A stretch of 64,000 bases of DNA, from assembly GCF_047511655.1 (NCBI RefSeq), contig NC_133390.1, positions 128,393,583 to 128,457,582 of the forward strand. Direction: 5' to 3'. The DNA is from Castor canadensis. Lineage: Eukaryota; Chordata; Mammalia; Rodentia; Castoridae. The notes beneath the pieces are model-generated. The model did no database searches. It was not told the DNA's origin and saw nothing but the letters and a program-made list of their open reading frames with translations. Of this stretch, positions 48,049-58,793 are shown piece by piece. A program made the position numbers and the translations under genes. How positions within the stretch are numbered: position 1 is the stretch's first letter; each line of letters opens with the position of its first letter.

Positions 48049-48262
48049 TGGAGCCTGTAATCTTGGTATTCTGGAGGCAGAGATTAAGAGGATTGCAGTT
48101 CGAAGTCAGCTCAGGGTGAATAGTCCATGAGACCATATCTTGGGGAAAAAAAAAATCTTTCACAAAAAAGAGCTGGTAGAGTGGCTCACACAGTAAGAGT
48201 ACCTGCCTAGCAAGTGTGAGTCCCTCAGTTCAAACCCCAGTGCCACCAAAAACAAACGAAAT
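48049..48262 (+). mobile_element. Composite SINE: B1-like monomer + ID
   Basis: B1-like 48049-48150 (gcctgtaatcttggtattct ... catatcttgggg), A-rich linker, ID 48169-48250 (gagctggtagagtggctcac, gagtacctgcctagcaagtg, cagttcaaaccccagtgcca), A-rich tail. Confidence 0.85.
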
Positions 48263-48343
48263 TACTCTTGGAAATCATTAACAGACTTTGGTATCAATCA
48301 GAAAGAAAATTAGGGAATTATTAAATCCAATAAAGGCAGGTTC

Positions 48344-48371
48344 TTTATCTATCTATCTATCTATCTATCTA
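48344..48371. repeat. (TCTA)n microsatellite
   Basis: About seven tcta units. Confidence 0.92.
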
Positions 48372-49591
48372 ATTCTCTTTAATTTTAATTTTCTGATTCT
48401 GTAGCCCCCTCCATGAGCAAAGATTCTAACATTGTGCAATATTTTTTTTTGGTCTTTACTGAACCCTGTATTACTTGTATTGTTTTATGTACCTGAACTT
48501 AAAGTTTATGGGAACAGCATTTGGGATAGGTCGCATTCTGTTTCTTTTTTTACTGACCTAATTTTTAAAAAGGTCCATCTGTGTTGCCAGGACACATTCA
48601 ATTTATTGTCATTAGTGCCTCAGTTTACTTCTGGGATGCTTTCCTTCCTTCTTCTCACTCAGCTCTGCAGTGATGTAGACCCATCTGTCTCTAATTCCCT
48701 GCTACTGCAAGGAATTCTGACTTTATGGATCTCTTAAAAAATTAAATTGACATAATATTTGCATGTATTTATGGATATGATAACTTGATACATGTATAAA
48801 AAGTGTAGTGATTAAACCAAGATAATTAGTGTTCCCATCTCCTTAAGCATCTATTATTTCCATGTGTTGGGAAACTTGTCTCCTTTTATTTATTTATTAA
48901 TAGAAATATAAAATATATCACATATTGCTGTAAACTAGTTACCTTGCTGTTCCGTAGTATACTAGAACTGATTTCTGTTACAGGTGTTCCTTGGTGCCCA
49001 TTATCTAACCTCTCTCTATGCCCCGCCCCCTTCTTCCCAACAGTCATGACCACGATTTTATGCTCTACTATAAGAATGTCTTTTTTAGCTTCCACAAATG
49101 AGAACATGCAATATATGTTTTTTTGTGTTTTACTCATTTCACTTAATATGATGTCCTTCTGTTCTATACATGTTGGAACAAATGACAGGATTTAATTGTT
49201 TTTTTAATGGCTGGATAATAGTCCACTGTGTATCTGTAACACATTTTCTTTATTCATCTGATAGGCACCTAGGCTGATACCATTTCTTTGCTATTGTGAA
49301 TAATGCTTTAATACGCATGTGGGTAGAAGTCTCTCTTTGATATAATGTTGTTTTAATTTGTGTTCTCTTATGACTGAGTTTGAGTGTTACTTCCATGCTG
49401 GTATTTTGAGTTTCCTTTTATATACTGTGCCTGTTGACAGTTTCACCAATTCTTCTATGGGGATCACCAACTTTTTCTTTGCACATGTTCCCTGTGCATT
49501 TATGCGTTAGTCCCTGATCCATTTTGGACAGTACAAATTCTTTATCACAGTCTGTTATCTGTGAATTTTATCCATCCACAGTATTCTAGTG

Positions 49592-49798
49592 TTCTATTTT
49601 TTTTGGCTGTACTGGGGTTTGAACTTATGGCCTTCCACTTGCTAGGCAGACGCTCTACCACTTTGAGTCACTCCACCAGCCCTTTTTGTGTTGGGTATTC
49701 TTGAAATAGAGTCTAACAAACTATTTGCCTGGGCTGACTTTGAGCTCTGCCTCCTGAGTAGCTAGGAATACAAGCATGTGCCACTGGTGCCTGCTACA
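49592..49798 (-). mobile_element. Composite SINE: ID + B1-like
   Basis: ID 49598-49682 (gaacttatggccttccactt, gctaggcagacgctctacca), B1-like 49683-49795 (ctgcctcctgagtagctagg, aatacaagcatgtgccact). Antisense B1-ID. Confidence 0.85.
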
Positions 49799-50399
49799 TA
49801 GTATTCTTTATTGACCAGAAAGCATTAATTTTTAAGTAATCAATTTTGTGAAAAAAAATTTTGCCTTGTTTTTTCTGTGTTTAGGGTTTTAAGACGACCT
49901 TAAGTACCTTTATAGGACAAATATATTCTACTCCATTTTCATCTATTAACTTCATCTTTAACATTTGAGTACTTTCCATATGGAATCCACCTTTGTCTAT
50001 ATGGTGTTAGAGTTTCAGTTATATTTTAAAAATATAATGAATGAATTTTTCTAATATAACTTCCCAATCCTTCTCCACTGATCTGTGGCATCTTTAACAT
50101 ATATATTTATTATATATTTCTATATAACATTGGGCTACCTGTCTCCATTTCTGTTTGTTTGTGTTTGCCCTGAAATAAGCTATATTTTAAAATAATAGCT
50201 TTGGTAAATTCCCAATCTGTTTTTCTGTTTTGACCTAATTTTTGGAGACTTCATTTTTTTATAGAGACGCTTATGATTAAATGCTAAAAGATCAAGTGGA
50301 AATTTGATCGCGATTGTAGAGATAGTTTGGAGATTACTTGCTAAAGAAATGACATGTTTGTCATTTGATAAGACTGTGGGATACCACTTCATTTCTTGC

Positions 50400-50492
50400 T
50401 CTTTGTATTTTGGCAGTACTAGGATTCAAACTCAAGGCCTTATGCTTGCTAGGCAGGTGCTCTACCACTTGAGCCACTCTACCAGCCCTCCA
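50400..50492 (-). mobile_element. ID-like SINE
   Basis: ttggcagtactaggattcaa, cttatgcttgctaggcaggt, ctaccacttgagccactcta. The flanks (cttcatttcttgctctt and tttcatttctgcagctctt) look like a decayed TSD. Confidence 0.88.
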
Positions 50493-50947
50493 TTTCATTT
50501 CTGCAGCTCTTTTTCTTTGTCATTTATTAAAATAAAAATTTCTTCCAGAGTGAAACATTAGTTAAACTCTCTAGGTACTTCATGTTTTTTGTTGCTATTG
50601 TGAAGGTTAATTCTTTTTATTATATTTTCTAGTTGGTTGTTGAGTTATAAAGTAATGGATTTTGTGGCTTTTCTTTTTCCTATCTTATAGAAATGCATTT
50701 CTTTCTATTAATAGCCCCCTTCTCTTTCTGGTTGGTTTAGAGATTTGCCTTCCGTTTTAAAGAGTTGCTGAACACTATCAAATTTTTTTCCTGTATCAAT
50801 TGGGAGAATTGTTTATGATTTTTTTCCCTACTAATCTATAAATGAGGTCAATTACATTGCTGAATTTTTAAATGTTGAACTATTTTTTTACCTTTGGGAT
50901 AAACACTACTTGAACTTGATTCAATATTAAAAAAAATGTAGAACCTG

Positions 50948-51463
50948 TGTTAGTCATTTTTTGTTGCTGTGACAAAATACATCAGAAAACAACTTTAGGG
51001 GGAAAGATTTATTTTAGTTTGTGCTTTTCAGTCCATGGTGAGCTGGCTCCATTGTTCTTAGGCCCTGTGGCAAGGCAGAACATTATGGTAGGGGGGCATT
51101 GTGTGCAAAGCTGCTCACCTTATGATGGTTGAAAAGAATAAGAAGGAGAAGGAGAGAAGGAAAGAAGGAGGAGGTGAGGAAGAAGGAGAGAGAGGGAGGG
51201 AGGGAGAAAGGAAGAGAGAAAGAAAAAAAGTAGGAGGAGAAAGGGCTGGGCCAAAACATACCTTTTAAAGGCATGATCTTAGTGATCTACTTCCTCCAAC
51301 CAGGCCCCACCTAATAGCCCACTCAGTATAAAACCATCAATGGATCAACACATTGATGAAGTTGGTACCCTCATGGCAGAATCACCTCTCAATAGTGCCA
51401 TCAGCTTGGGCCAAGTCTGCAACGCTTGAGCTGGTGGGGCCATTTTTTGTCCAAACCATAACA
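50948..51463 (-). mobile_element. MaLR-type LTR (MST/ORR1-like)
   Basis: Begins tgttagtcattttttgttgc and ends ccaaaccataaca, the complements of the normal 3' and 5' ends of MaLR LTRs, bounded by TGT...ACA. Interior: gaaagatttattttagtttg (complement of the polyadenylation signal region) and cttcctccaaccaggcccca. A purine microsatellite lies inside. No retroviral gene adjoins. Confidence 0.75.
51137..51245. repeat. Purine microsatellite (GGA/GAAA)n
   Basis: gaataagaaggagaaggaga ... gagagagggagggagggaga; within the MaLR LTR. Confidence 0.9.
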
Positions 51464-51899
51464 ACCAGTTTGTAGTCAGTTTTTCCTCCCAACTCCAGCC
51501 CTGGCAACCACTTATCTGGTGTGTTTGTCTCCCTAAGTTTGTCTTTCCTGGACATTTAATATATATGGTAACATATGATGTGCTGTCTTTTGTTGGGCTT
51601 CTTTCCCTCAGCATAATGATTTTTGACTTTGATGTTTATCCATATTGTAGGGTATTATTTTATTTCTTTTATTTCTGAATATTTTACTGTATGGATACAT
51701 CACAATTTGCTTACTTGTTTACAACTGTACTATGGTGAATAAGGCCGTTTTGAACATTTGAGTATAAGTCTTTTGTGTAGACATGTTTTCATTTCTCTTA
51801 GATTCCTAGGAGTAAAATTATTGAGTAAAATTATTAAATATTATACTCAATATTTTTTGTTGGTTTTTATTTTGAGAGCATAACTTTTTTTTGTTGGTT

Positions 51900-52022
51900 T
51901 GTATTTTGTATTTTGAGCTGGGGTTTCTCTGTGTAGCTCAGGCTAGCCTTGAACTTGTGGTCCTCTTGCCTCAGCCTCCAAGGTACTGGGATTATAGATG
52001 TACACCACCATGATCAGCAATG
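51900..52022 (-). mobile_element. B1-like SINE
   Basis: gagctggggtttctctgtgt, agctcaggctagccttgaac, ctcagcctccaaggtactgg, gattatagatgtacaccacc. Confidence 0.9.
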
Positions 52023-52133
52023 TTTGACATGTTAGGAAATTGACAACCTGATTTTCAAACTGGCTATACCATTTCACTTCACCAGCAACACATGAGATTC
52101 AAGTCTCTCCATATCTCCATCAACACTTGGTAT

Positions 52134-52482
52134 TTCTATGGTTTGAGTATGAATTGCTTCCCACAGGCTCATGTGCTGAACATTCAGTGCTGGTGGCACT
52201 AATTTGGGAGGTTTTAGAAAACTAAGGGTTGGGATCTTGTTGGAGGATGTAGGTCACTAGGGACGTGCCACTGAAGGTTATACCTGGTCCCTTCCTTGCT
52301 CTCTGCTTCTTGAATGCCATAAAATAAAGAATCTCCTCCAACTGCACTCTCCCACCACCATGATGTTCTGCTCAAGTGGCCATGAACTGACACCTTTGAA
52401 ACTGGGAGCCAAATAAGTAACTCCTTCCTTTGAGTTGTTTCTCACAGGTGTTTGTCACAGTGATGAAAGTCTGACTAATAAA
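52134..52482 (+). mobile_element. MaLR-type LTR (MST-like)
   Basis: tctatggtttgagtatgaat, ccacaggctcatgtgctgaa, gggatcttgttggaggatgt, ccctctctgctt-like middle, gggagccaaataagtaactc, end gatgaaagtctgactaataa. Opposite strand to the LTR at 50948-51463. Confidence 0.8.
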
Positions 52483-52792
52483 AAATATTGCCTTTTTGAT
52501 TGTCCATGTTCTAGTGGATATGTACTGGTATTTAGTTGTGTTTTCAATTTTCCTTTCTCTAAGGGTAGAAATGTTGACCCTCTTTTCAGGTGATTAGAAA
52601 TCATTTGCACATTTTCTTTAGTGAAGTGTTTTCAACATTTAAAATTGGTTTTTTAAATTGGCTTTTAGGAGTTATTTATGTATGTGGATAATATCTTGTA
52701 ATTTTTATTTTAGAAGTTTTATGAACTTTTGTGTGTAACTTGAGGTCAGAGACTAAGATTTTGTTTTGCCTTTTATTTTTTTCTTGCAAGTG

Positions 52793-52794
<2 letters not shown>

Positions 52795-52824
<30 letters not shown>

Positions 52825-52825
52825 A
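52795..52825. repeat. (TCTA)n microsatellite
   Basis: About seven tcta units, in the ancient L1. Confidence 0.92.
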
Positions 52826-52977
52826 ATATCACTTATTAAAAAGACTCCTATCCTCATCGAATTGTTTTGGTATGTTTGTGAAAAAAAATCAGTTGGTCAT
52901 AAATATAAGGATTTATCTATGAATTTATATTCTGATCCATTAATCTATTTGCCAATCTTTATAACCATACAACAATG

Positions 52978-53440
52978 TCTTTTTTTATTATTCATATGTG
53001 CATACAAGGCTTGGGTCATTTCTCCCCCCTGCCCCCACACCCTCCCTTACCACCCACTCCGCCCCCTCCTTCTCCCCCCTACCCCCTCAATACCCAGCAG
53101 AAACTATTTTGCTCTTATTTCTAATTTTGTTGTAGAGAGAGTATAAGCCATAATAGGAAGGAACAAGGGTTTCTGCTGGTAGAGATAAGGATAGCTATAC
53201 AGAGAGTTGACTCACATTGATTTCCTGTGCATGTGTGTTACCTTCTAGGTTAATTCTTTTTGATCTCACCTTTTCTCTATTTCCTGGTCCCCTTTTCCTA
53301 TTGGCCTCAGTTGCTTTTAAGGTATCTGCTTAAGTTTATCTGCTTTAGTTTCTCTGCGTTAAGGGCAACAAATGCTAACTAATTTTTTAGGTGTCTTACC
53401 TATCCTCACCCCTCCCTTGTGTGCTAAAGCTTTTATCATG
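52978..53440 (-). mobile_element. 5'-truncated young L1 3' end
   Basis: Young L1 3' UTR: ttattattcatatgtgcata, C-rich tract, agagagtataagccataata, then taaggtatctgcttaagttt and cctcccttgtgtgct. It ends near 53437, and old L1 resumes. A small internal repeat (ttaagtttatctgctttagt region) lies at 53330-53350. TSD not clear. Confidence 0.9.
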
Positions 53441-53884
53441 TAGCTTTTATCACTGTAGCTTTATAGTAAATCTTGAAATCAGGTAACTTAAATTCTTCAA
53501 CTTAGTCTTTTTTCAAGCTTAATTTAGTTACTCTAGGTCTTTGAATTTTAATATAAAATTTAAAATCAGTTCGTCAATTTCCACAAAAAGCTGCTATGAC
53601 AGTTATAGGGCTTGTGTCGTATGTCCAGATCTATTTGGTGAGAATTTCTATCTTAATAAAAGTCTTCTAGTCCATTAACATAGGAGGACTCTCATTTCTC
53701 TAGATCTTTAAATTACCTCAGGAATATTTTATTGGATTTAGTGTCTACTTTTGTCTAATTCATTCTTAATTTTTGATACTCTTGTGAATGAAATTTTTAA
53801 ACAATTTCATTTTCAGATTATTTACTGAGACTGTATAGGAATACAATTGATTTTTGCATATTGATTTTGTAACTGTGATCTCGC

Positions 53885-53958
53885 AACTTATTCTATTAGT
53901 AAAAGGCGAAAGATTTATACGATCTGAAGAGAAACCAGAGTATAACTTATTCTATTAG
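53885..53958 (-). pseudogene. 3'-truncated U5 snRNA retrocopy with 15-bp TSD
   Basis: 53900-53943, read on the minus strand, equals nucleotides 1-44 of U5 spliceosomal snRNA as I know it: starts atactctggtttctcttcag, continues atcgtataaatctttcgcct, ends ttta in invariant loop I. Four more U5 bases (ctaa) coincide with the flank. It is enclosed by the perfect direct repeat aacttattctattag (53885-53899 and 53944-53958). The 5' end is exact, the 3' two-thirds including the Sm site is missing, and there is no A-tail. The truncated copy cannot work in splicing. It lies inside ancient L1, so it is younger than that element. Confidence 0.9.
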
Positions 53959-54029
53959 TTTTTTTTTTTTTTTTGGTGTGTGTGTGTATTCCTCAGGACC
54001 TTATATATACAGGATCATGCCCATCATTT

Positions 54030-55000
54030 TTTTAATGATTTAATTAAGTTTGTTAATGAAATTTTCAATGAAAGAATTACAGAAATTTAAAAACTGTCAT
54101 ATCAGCTTACAGTTGCTTCAGTTGCTTAAAATTCTCCAATGTCAAACACCATGAGTTCACACTAATAATTTCAATTCTAATCTAGAGTTCTCTGTTTCAA
54201 TTTTGTAACTTCTCTGGAGTGAGATGTCTGATATTATTTTCAGAATTTTCTAATATTTCCATTTCATGCCCATCTTCTACTAAAGACAGTTTCCAACGCT
54301 TCCTTTTTAGTTGGGATGATCCTCCTTCCTTCTGTAGGATAGTGCTCCAGGTAGCATTGGGCTCATCCAGCTCTCCCAATACTTTCTTGCTTATAGTTTT
54401 CAAGAATAACTGTAGATGTGGCAGGAATGCACTGCCCTGAGCAAGGCCAGGGCCCTGCTCCTGTCTGCAACATCTTGAGTTAGAGAGGAACTGCCTGGGT
54501 CAACCTGGGCTTTGTGCCTTTCTCTCTTGGAAGCAGTATGTCCTCCAAAACTGCCCAGTGTGTTGCATCATCCCTGAGGCATATAAACAGGGGCAGGCTT
54601 CCTTTCTGGATCCTTCAGCTGTGATGCAAGTAGGGCACCAGGAGCTGTGTTCTTGAAACTTGGGAGACCGGCTCACAACAGATCCTGGGTTTCCTTTGAC
54701 CCTTGCTACATATCTGTAAGTAAAAACAAACAACCCTCTCCCCCAACCCACCCCCCGACCAAAACATGCTTCATAGACCTTTTGAGTGTATTGTTTCTCA
54801 CTAGACTCAAGCATGGCAATACTACAGCCCAGGATATGGTGAGTTGAAGTATTTGACTGCTGATGTTGGGGTTAGCATAAGTGACAGTCTCTGTTGCCTT
54901 CTGGGGCAGTGGGAGTCCTTCCTTGGGATTGGTAATGAATTTGTTTCATCCCTTCTTTTCCTCCTCTCTCTCTCTCTCCTTCTCTTCTTTCTTTCTTTTC
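54030..55000 (-). pseudogene. Possible processed pseudogene, parent unidentified
   Basis: A non-L1 block of about 1 kb interrupting ancient L1, GC-richer in its right half. On the minus strand, 54197-54478 reads open with a composition unlike chance: it includes FLKTISKKVLGELDEPNATW, then STILQKEGGSSQLKRKRWKL and VEDGHEMEILENSENNIRHL, and stops after EKLQN. Left of the stop the sequence turns AT-rich like a 3' UTR, with a T7 run at 54030-54036 that could be a decayed A-tail. The minus frame at 54500-54814 does not join in frame. I do not recognise the parent gene, and no introns, start or TSD are established. Confidence 0.35.
54946..55000. repeat. CT-rich tract
   Basis: cctcctctctctctctctcc followed by ttcttt-type units. 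Confidence 0.88.
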
Positions 55001-58000
55001 CATATTTCATTGGCTAGAACCTCTAGTGCAGTGTTGTAAAGTAGTGTCAAGAGTTGACATGCTTGCCTTCTTTCTGATTTTTGGGGGAAGCATTCTGTTC
55101 TTAGTATTAAGCATGTTTGCTGTATTTTTCATGATGTTAATTAATAGATTGAGAAAATTTCCTTCTATTGATAGTTATTTGAGAATTTTTAAAAATTAAA
55201 AAAATCAGTAGTAAGTATTCAGTTTTGTCCAGTGCTTTTTCTATGCCTAATAAGACAATAATTTCGGTCTTTATTTTATTAATATGTTATATTGTACTAA
55301 TTGACTTTTGGATGTTAACCCAATCTCACATTCCTTGCACAAATCCCAGTCAGTCATGGTATATAATCCCTTTTCTTTGTTGCTGGATTTGAATTGCTAA
55401 TATTTTGTTAAGAATTTTTGTGTTTATGTCAATGAGTGCTATTAGTCTTGTGATATTTTTGTCTTGCTTTGGTATCTCGGTAATATTCACATAATGAATG
55501 AGTTGACATTTTCCCTCCTCTGTTACTTTCTGAAAGAAGTTTTGAAAAATTGATACTATTTGTTCTTTAAACATTTGGTTAAACAAACCAGTGAAACCAT
55601 CCAGACTTTTCTGTATGCTAAGATTTTTTAAATAACAAAATAAATTTCTTTATTAGTAATAGGCTTATTCAAATTTTCTACTTCAAAGTTTTTGCAATTT
55701 GAGTCTCTCTAGGAATCTGGTTATTTCATCTAAGCGATCCAATTTATTGGCAAAATGTTGCCTTAAATCTCTTTTACTCTCCCTAGGGATGGTGCTGATT
55801 TGTTACCTCTTCCATTTCTGGTTTTGGTGATTTAACTCATCTTTCTTCTCTTCTTGTTCATCTTAGTGAAAATCTTGGTCAACTTTGTTGATCATTTTAA
55901 AGCCTCAATTTGAATTTGATTTCCCTGTTGCTTTCCTGTTTTCTATTTCATTGATTTTTCATTCTAGTCTGTATTAATTCCTTTATTCTATTTGCTTTGG
56001 TTTTTAAATATGCTATGACTTTTAAATATGCTATGTTTTTTCTTTTCTGATCTAGGTGTTCTGATTATAGCATGTGGCTTTACCTATATCCCATGTTTTG
56101 ATAGATTGTGTTTTCATTTTTTTCAATTGAAAATATTTTCTAACCTCTATTTTGATTTTCTTTTATTGATATATTATTTAAAAGGATGTTATTTAATTTC
56201 CAAATATTTGGAGGTTTCTAATTATTTTGTTAATTTCTAATTTAGTTTTGTTGAATTTAGAGTTATGCTTTGAATAATTTTCATTTCAGTTTAAATTTTA
56301 TTGACATTTGTGGTATATAGTGTATGTTGGAGAATGTATCAAGTACAGTTGAAAATAATATGCATTCTGTTGTCATTGGATGGCATACTCTGTACTCTGT
56401 GAATGTCAATCAAATTGGTTGATAGTAGTGTCTTAAGTTCTATTATTGAGAATGCAATATTGACATCTGTTGTTTTTGGATTCCTTTTTCAATTATGCTC
56501 CTTTTTTTGTTTTATGTATTTTAGGGCTCTGTTGTTAGCTGTGGACACAATTGTTATGTCTTCCTCATGTATTGACCCTTTTGTCACTTTGAAATTTCCC
56601 TTGTTGTCTCTAAATTATTTTGTCTAAGTCTATTTTTTCCTTGATATAGCCATCAGGCTCACTAACGGTGACTGTCTGCATGGTATTTATTTTCCAACCT
56701 TTACTTTCAACCTGCTATGTCTTTAAATCTAAAGTGTGTCACCTGTACACAACATAATTGATTTTATTTATTCACCGTTTCTAGTAATATCTGTCTTTTA
56801 AGCGTGATAAACATCACACTCACATTTAATGTCATTGTTTGTAAGGTTGGATTTATGTCTGCCATTTTGCTACTGGTTTTCTATGTATTACATCTCTCCT
56901 CCCCTGTTCATCCTTTACAGTCTTCTTTTGTGCTAATAAGTGTTTTTAATGTGCCTATTTAATTAGCCTGTGTTTCTTTTGTATAATTTTTGAATTTTTT
57001 TTAGTAGTTGCTCTAAGGATTATAACCATACCACTTTATTACCACCTGCCTCAGATTAATATACAAATAAAATAAATTTTGGGAACTAACTGCTTTATTA
57101 TACCTCTACTTCCTTTTGCTTCCTGTGTGTCCCTCCTTATTGTCGTATACGTTACATCAATAATCTGGTTATTTAGTTATATAATCTATCATTTAAAGAA
57201 GTTAAGAGGAAAAAAAGAAAAGCAATATAATTGCAGTATTTTATACTTATCAACATATTTACCAATTCTGGTAGGCTTTATTTCTTACTGTAGATTCTAG
57301 ATTATTGTCTGTTATAATTTCCCTCTGTCCTGAAATCTCCCTGTACTGTTTCTTTTTTTTTTATTCATATGTACATACAATGTTTGGGTCATTTCTCCCC
57401 TCTTCCACGTGCCCCCTCCCTTAACCACCCCAACCCCTCCCTCTCCTCCCCTACCCCCTCCTTTCCAGGCAGAAACTATTTTGCCCTTATCTCTAATTTT
57501 GTTGAAGAGAGAGTATAAGCAATAATAGGAAGGACCAAGGGCTTTTGCTAGTTGAGATGAGGGGATAGCTATACAGGGAGTTGACTCACATTGCTTTCCT
57601 GTACAGGTGTGTTACCTTCTAAATTAATTCTTCTTGAACTAATCTTTTCTCTACTTCCTGGTCCCCTTCTCCTATTGGCCTCTGTTGCTTTAAAGTATCT
57701 GCATTAGTTACTCTGTGTTGAGGGCAACAAATGCTATCTAGTTTTTTGGGTGTCTTACCTATCCTCATACCTTCCTTGTGTGCTCTCACTTTATCATGTG
57801 ATCAAAGTCCAATCCCCTTGTTGTGTTTGCCCTTGATCTAATGTCTGCATATGAGGGAGAACATACAATTTTTTGTCTTTTGGGCCAGGCTAACCTCACT
57901 CAGAATGATGTTCTCCAATTCCATCCATTTACCTGTGAATGATAACATTTTGTTCTTCATGGCTGTATAAAATTCCATCGTGTGTAAATATCACATTTTT

Positions 58001-58007
58001 TTGGCCC

Positions 58008-58793
58008 CAATTTTTTTTATTATTCATATGTGCATACAAGGCTTGGGTCATTTCTCCACCCTGCCCCCACACCCTCCCTTACCACCCACTCCGCCCTTTC
58101 CCTCTCCCCCTAACCCCCTGCATACCCAGCAGAAACAATTTTGCCCTTATCTCTAATTTTGTTGAAGAGAGAGTATAAGCAATAATATGAGGATAAAGTG
58201 TTTTGCTGGTTGAGATAAGGATAGCTATACAGGGAGTTGACTCACATTAATTTCCTGTGCGTGTGTGTTACCTTCTAGGTTAATTCTTCTTGATCTAACC
58301 TTTTCTCTAGTTCCTGGTCCCCTTCTTCTATTGGCCTCAGATGCTTTTAAGGTATCTGCTTTAGTTTCTCTGCGTTAAGGGCAACAAATGCTAATTTTTT
58401 AGGTGTCTTACCTATCCTCACCCCTCCCTTGTGTGCTCTTGCTTTTATCATGTGCTCAAAGTCCAATCCCCTTGTTATGTTTGCCCTTGATCTAATGTCC
58501 ACATATGAGGGAGAACATACGATTTTTGGTCTTTTGGGCCAGGCTAACCTCACTCAGAATGATGTTCTCCAATTCCATCCATTTACCAGCGAATGATAAC
58601 ATTTCTTTCTTCTTCATGGCTGCATAAAATTCCATTGTGTATAGATACCACATTTTCTTGATCCATTCATCAGTAGTGGGGCATCTTGGCTGTTTCCATA
58701 ACTTGGCTATTGTGAATAGTGCCGCAATAAACATGGGTGTGCAGGTGCCTCTGGAGTAACTTGTGTCACAGTCTTTTGGGTATATCCCCAAGA
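58008..58793 (-). mobile_element. Nested L1 copy 1, 5'-truncated
   Basis: A new tail and 3' UTR start at 58012 (T8, attattcatatgtgcatac) in the middle of the host L1's '...atatcacattttttt'. At 58793 the sequence jumps back from ...tatatccccaaga to accacattttcttaatcc, so the ~145 bp 58648-58793 recurs at 58794-58940 at about 93% identity. Insertion into the host L1 explains both ends. It holds the ORF2 C terminus (MFSLICGH at its end) and 3' UTR only. Confidence 0.85.

Larger units (their letters stand above)
48730..50945 (-). mobile_element. Ancient L1 (3' UTR to RT), interrupted by SINEs
   Basis: Minus strand: 3' UTR-like 48730-48960, C-terminal ORF2 region 49080-49560 (tagcttccacaaatgagaac, tggctggataatagtccact, gctattgtgaataatgcttt), then at 50760-50930 the RT core (tgtatcaattgggagaattg). 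A SINE pair and an ID SINE interrupt it. Between 49800 and 50580 likeness is weak. Confidence 0.65.
51465..57350 (-). mobile_element. Ancient L1, long but riddled with insertions
   Basis: Minus-strand L1M-type sequence in L1 order over nearly 6 kb. C-terminal ORF2 51465-51870 and 52025-52130; more C-terminal/RT 52485-52977 and 53440-53880; RT region 55005-55700 (tttctatgcctaataagaca, aatctcacattccttgcac); linker and endonuclease 55750-56850 (ttctatttcattgatttttc, aatatgcattctgttgtcat). Interrupted by B1, a MaLR LTR, a young L1 3' end, a U5 snRNA fragment and a non-L1 block at 54030-55000. No coding capacity is left. Confidence 0.7.

Noticed and set aside
35489..50492. Functional tRNA genes in the ID SINEs
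   Set aside because: The tRNA likeness is only the Pol III promoter part; each copy has SINE tails and lacks a foldable complete cloverleaf.
53885..53958. Functional U5 snRNA gene
   Set aside because: Only the first 44-48 nt exist; the Sm site and 3' stem are missing and no upstream snRNA promoter elements are seen.
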